From: Pseudorhodobacter aquimaris
GTDB lineage: Bacteria; Pseudomonadota; Alphaproteobacteria; Rhodobacterales; Rhodobacteraceae
DNA: 64,000 nucleotides
NCBI RefSeq assembly: GCF_001202025.1
Contig: NZ_LGHS01000014.1
Span: 49,214-113,213 of the forward strand
Direction: 5' to 3'
The translations under genes were made by a program, and so were the position numbers. Of this stretch, positions 63,193-64,000 are shown piece by piece. Each line of letters starts with the position of its first letter. The first letter of the stretch is position 1. Under the pieces are notes generated by a model, which worked only from the letters and a program-made list of their open reading frames with translations, did no database searches and had not been told where the DNA came from.

Positions 63193-64000
63193 TTATGCAG
63201 CCAGCGGTGGAATTCGATCGTTCTCTGTTGTGGTTATTAACGCCCAAACAGTACGGGCAAGCTTGTTTGCCAATGCAGTCGCCACCAGCATACGAGGCTT
63301 GCGCGCCAGCATCTTGGCAAGCCATGATCCAGGTGGTGGGCCTTTCCGGGTGGTCCAACGGATGACGGCCATCACGCCAGAGGCGTGCATTCGCACGACG
63401 CGCCTGTGATCAGCAACCGCCTTATATCGCGCTGCCCCATTTTTGAGGTTCTACCCAGGATTTGTCGCCCACCGGTCGACTTCTGCCTTGGTACAAGCCC
63501 GCGACCCGGGCTGCAAACTCACGCCCATTAGAAAATTCTTCCATTGGTGGCGCAAAGGCCTGAATGGTCGTAGCACACATAGGCCCAACTCCGGGGATCG
63601 TCATAAGCCGTGATGGTGCTTCATCTGTTTTTGCGCGGCCTTTGATCTCGTGGTCCAGCGCCATAATCCGTTCGTCAAAAAGAGCGATCTGATCGATGTA
63701 TGCTTGGCAAAGGCCTAAGATTTCAGTCGGCAGGTCAGGCGCAACTTCATCAAAGCTGGTTATCATGCGTCTAAACTGAACCATCCCTTGAGCGACGACG
63801 ACACCGTATTCTGCTAAATGACCCCGCAAAGCGTTTACCAACTGGGAGCGTTGGCGGACACATAAATCGCGTGTTCGAAAGACCATGCCCTGCGCCTGTT
63901 GTTCTGCGCTTTTAACCGAGACGTAGCGCAGGGTCGGGCGCGATGCCGCCTCCGCGATCGCTTCTGAGGCATTTGCATCGTTCTTTTGACGCTTCACAAA
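63193..64000 (-). pseudogene. IS110 family transposase, frameshifted and cut by the window edge
   Basis: The frame from the right edge reads VKRQKNDANASEAIAEAASRPTLRYVSVKSAEQQ-type sequence and MTIPGVGPMCATTIQAF, typical of the IS1111-like branch of IS110 transposases. Near 63500 it leaves the frame; the other frame continues GLVPRQKSTGGRQILGRTSKMGQRDIRRLLITGA, and a further shift near 63390 leads to WTTRKGPPPGSWLAKMLARKPRMLVATALANK and the stop at 63193. At least two frameshifts make it a pseudogene. It differs clearly from the intact IS110 transposase at 58445. Confidence 0.8.

Noticed and set aside
62904..63365. A 153-codon plus-strand frame near the right end
   Set aside because: It overlaps the IS3 and IS110 remnants on the other strand and shows no protein-like motif.

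Overview
The window reads as a chromosomal segment of an alphaproteobacterium of the Rhodobacterales (roseobacter) type. The reasons are GC-rich coding with little intergenic space, four TRAP transporters within about 45 kb, a urease operon with a HupE/UreJ gene between ureA and ureB, polyhydroxyalkanoate synthase next to a depolymerase, and several acyl-CoA degradation genes. This is inferred from gene content, not from a marker gene. I saw no rRNA, tRNA or CRISPR array.

Layout. 1-2594 (minus) is the start of a urease operon, ureD-ureA-hupE/ureJ-ureB-ureC, with ureC cut by the window edge. 2873-7456 (plus) is a MarR regulator with an RND efflux pump in one overlapping transcript. 7472-13400 (minus) holds two tandem DctP-DctQ-DctM TRAP systems, followed upstream by a 3-hydroxyisobutyrate-dehydrogenase-like enzyme and an aldehyde dehydrogenase. 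16026-19130 is glpD-glpK, with glpK broken by one missing base. 19159-21738 is a PHA depolymerase and a PHA synthase.

21769-25746 is a gene graveyard. It is a collapsed minus-strand operon in which short pieces of livG, livF, livK, livH, livM, an acyl-CoA dehydrogenase, an MDR oxidoreductase and an acyl-CoA synthetase still lie in operon order, each shortened by internal deletions or frameshifts. Next to it is a LysR pseudogene interrupted by a perfect 20-bp tandem duplication.

26833-48106 is a large organic-acid catabolic island arranged around an IclR regulator and a divergent promoter. Minus genes are an SDR, an acyl-CoA dehydrogenase, a CaiB-type CoA-transferase and an HTD2-type hydratase. 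Plus genes are an acyl-CoA dehydrogenase, a thioesterase, a DUF35 protein, a thiolase-like enzyme lacking the nucleophilic cysteine, an ADP-forming acyl-CoA ligase, a MaoC hydratase, an enoyl-CoA hydratase and a frameshifted permease. A LysR-controlled TAXI TRAP system, an AB CoA-transferase, a nitronate monooxygenase and an MmgE/PrpD protein follow. The set looks like import, CoA activation and (R)-specific beta-oxidation, possibly ending in retro-aldol cleavage. The substrate is unknown.

48162-53787 (minus) is a compact unit of alcohol dehydrogenase, TRAP DctP-DctQ-DctM and aldehyde dehydrogenase. 54198-57531 holds a MYG1-family protein, an MscS channel with a BON domain and a PRC-barrel protein. 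From 57.5 kb to the right edge the sequence is rich in insertion-sequence remains (IS66, IS3, one intact IS110 transposase and one broken one) around two intact housekeeping genes, dgkA and a catalase.
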